Program-made: the position numbers and the translations under genes
In this document: positions 6,118 to 6,970 of the stretch, in pieces
Layout: each line of letters starts with the position of its first letter
Position numbering within the stretch: the first letter of the stretch is position 1
Notes under the pieces: generated by a model
The model's database searches: none
The model's input: the letters and a program-made list of their open reading frames with translations, nothing else
What the model was told of the DNA's origin: nothing
Origin: Clostridiaceae bacterium
GTDB lineage: Bacteria > Bacillota > Clostridia > Saccharofermentanales > DTU023
Reading direction: 5' to 3'
Assembly (NCBI GenBank): GCA_012728535.1
Contig: JAAYEX010000062.1
Span: 1-6,970 of the forward strand
DNA length: 6,970 nt

Positions 6118-6528
6118 TCAGTAACCAAAAGTCATCAATTCCCATTCTCCACCATCTGCCCTGGCAAGCCACCAATGCCAATTGTATTCTGAATCAGGAA
6201 TCCAAGATCCACCACCTTCTTCAGGTGACCGGAATTTGCTGGCAAATTCGATACATTGTGTATATTGGACTTCCCTATTAGCCAGATCATTCATCCAGTC
6301 GATATTTTCCTGACTGTTACATTCATCCGAGGTATAGTTAAGGCTTTGGAGTTCAGCACCCTTCATTTGAGCAAATTCTTCCAGAATTATTTTTGCAGCT
6401 GTATCCATATCCTCTTTTGAATATAGTCTGGAATCACCATAATCAACGTCAACTGTCACCGTTTTGCTTGTACACGCTGTGAACACAAAGACCATCATTA
6501 ACGCAAGCACAAAGGCTATTTTTTTCAT
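6118..6528 (-). CDS. Small lipoprotein of unknown function, 136 aa
   Basis: Residues 1-19 are a lipoprotein signal peptide (MKK, hydrophobic core, lipobox F-T-A-C with lipidated C19), so the mature protein should be a membrane-anchored extracellular domain of about 118 residues. Two ATGs occur in tandem, at 6531 and 6528. The second is preferred because AGGAGG at 6536-6541 is 7 bases from it and only 4 from the first. The mature part has a helix-like segment (YSKEDMDTAAKIILEEF), a Cys pair that could form a disulfide (the Cys of DECNS and of YTQC), an EEGGGSW turn and a Trp-rich end (YNWHWWLARADGGEWELMTFGY). It resembles uncharacterised lipoproteins of Lachnospiraceae and relatives as I recall them, which share the W-W-LAR and WGY-like ending. 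It follows the ferredoxin gene by about 30 bases and is probably in its operon. The function is not known. Confidence 0.8.
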   Translation of the reverse strand: MKKIAFVLALMMVFVFTACTSKTVTVDVDYGDSRLYSKEDMDTAAKIILEEFAQMKGAELQSLNYTSDECNSQENIDWMNDLANREVQYTQCIEFASKFRSPEEGGGSWIPDSEYNWHWWLARADGGEWELMTFGY

Positions 6529-6561
6529 CATAGTGTCCTCCCGGTATGAAGCAGATCAATT

Positions 6562-6750
6562 TCATTCTACTGTTATTACTTGAGTCGGACAGCTGTCAGC
6601 TGCCTCCAGGGCTTCATCCTCGACATCTTCCGGCACTTCATCAACGATAACTTCAGCCAGGCCGTCGTCTGCCATGCGGAAGACATCCGGACAGATCTCT
6701 TCGCAAAGTCCACAGCCGATGCAACCATCCCGATCAATATGAGCTTTCAT
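6562..6750 (-). CDS. Ferredoxin, single [4Fe-4S] cluster, 62 aa
   Basis: Small cytoplasmic electron carrier. The cluster ligands are C10, C13 and C16 (DGCIGCGLCEEICPDVF) and C54 (ADSCPTQVI), the pattern of single-cluster ferredoxins such as the Thermotoga maritima protein, which it resembles along its whole length. C20 is also present; in the Thermotoga protein the equivalent Cys forms a disulfide with a later Cys that is absent here, so C20 should be free. The region between the motifs is very acidic, as usual for docking to redox partners. ATG at 6750 has AAAGG (6759-6763) 8 bases upstream. It sits 23 bases after the partial upstream gene and 30 bases before the lipoprotein gene, so the three are likely co-transcribed. 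The redox partner cannot be told from the window. Confidence 0.94.
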   Translation of the reverse strand: MKAHIDRDGCIGCGLCEEICPDVFRMADDGLAEVIVDEVPEDVEDEALEAADSCPTQVITVE

Positions 6751-6773
6751 AGTATTAACCTTTCGTCTTTAAA

Positions 6774-6970
6774 CTATTCCTTAGCCTGAGATTTCCGCTC
6801 ATAGGATAAGCGTTGTAATATACGCACCTCTTCTGCAAGTTCCGGCACCGGCCCGTCTACTTGAGTGTCACGTATTACTTCCTCAATCGGTAAACTACGC
6901 ACACGCCTGGGTTTGGCTCCCAGTTCTTGCATCCACTCCTGCAACTGCCTGGACGAACTGGCATAAACTA
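6774..6970 (-). CDS. C-terminus of an unrecognised protein (5' end beyond window)
   Basis: The last 64 residues and the TAG stop (6774-6776) of a gene entering from the right edge. The visible part is hydrophilic and mostly helical in character: a Gln-rich helix (SSRQLQEWMQELGAK), a basic PRRVRSL turn, an acidic segment (PIEEVIRDTQVDGPVP), then a helix (ELAEEVRILQRLSYERK) and a Lys-containing tail. There is no membrane segment and no Cys cluster. I do not recognise the family from this fragment. The frame is open over the whole fragment and lies just 23 bases before the ferredoxin start, which supports a real gene at the head of that operon. Confidence 0.7.
   Translation of the reverse strand, partial: VYASSSRQLQEWMQELGAKPRRVRSLPIEEVIRDTQVDGPVPELAEEVRILQRLSYERKSQAKE

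Overview
The window looks like the chromosome of an anaerobic, low-to-moderate-GC Firmicute of the Clostridia type. The evidence is strong Shine-Dalgarno sites with ATG, GTG and TTG starts, two lipoproteins with Gram-positive style signal peptides, a clostridial-type single-cluster ferredoxin, a DeoD purine nucleoside phosphorylase, a DUF6054 protein, and a paired ABC-2 exporter family common in Clostridia. The genus cannot be fixed from this sequence. I see no rRNA, tRNA, CRISPR array, insertion sequence or phage gene.

Layout. Positions 1-954 (minus) hold a two-gene unit: a stand-alone degenerate receiver-domain protein, then a lipoprotein resembling an ABC solute-binding protein that runs off the left edge. 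Divergent from it, positions 1119-3424 (plus) hold a wrecked ABC exporter operon. The ATPase is cut off after its Q-loop and abuts, out of frame, the C-terminal five-helix part of an ABC-2 permease. An intact second permease follows. The arrangement is best explained by one internal deletion of very roughly 0.75-1 kb, and it leaves the exporter without a working ATPase.

Positions 3519-4238 (plus) hold deoD, with its own promoter, two inverted repeats around that promoter, and a strong, probably bidirectional terminator. The terminator also closes the opposing gene at 4334-5560 (minus), a GT4 glycosyltransferase of the diacylglycerol glucosyltransferase type, likely for membrane glycolipid or lipoteichoic acid anchor synthesis. 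A divergent intergenic region of about 180 bases separates it from a DUF6054 gene (5742-6077, plus). The right end (6118-6970, minus) looks like one operon: the C-terminus of an unrecognised protein, a small [4Fe-4S] ferredoxin, and a small lipoprotein of unknown function.

The genes form several independent transcription units and not one pathway. I do not see a convincing new multi-gene system. The best leads are the deletion-scarred exporter next to an orphan pseudo-receiver/lipoprotein pair, and three uncharacterised proteins: the pseudo-receiver, the DUF6054 protein and the small lipoprotein.
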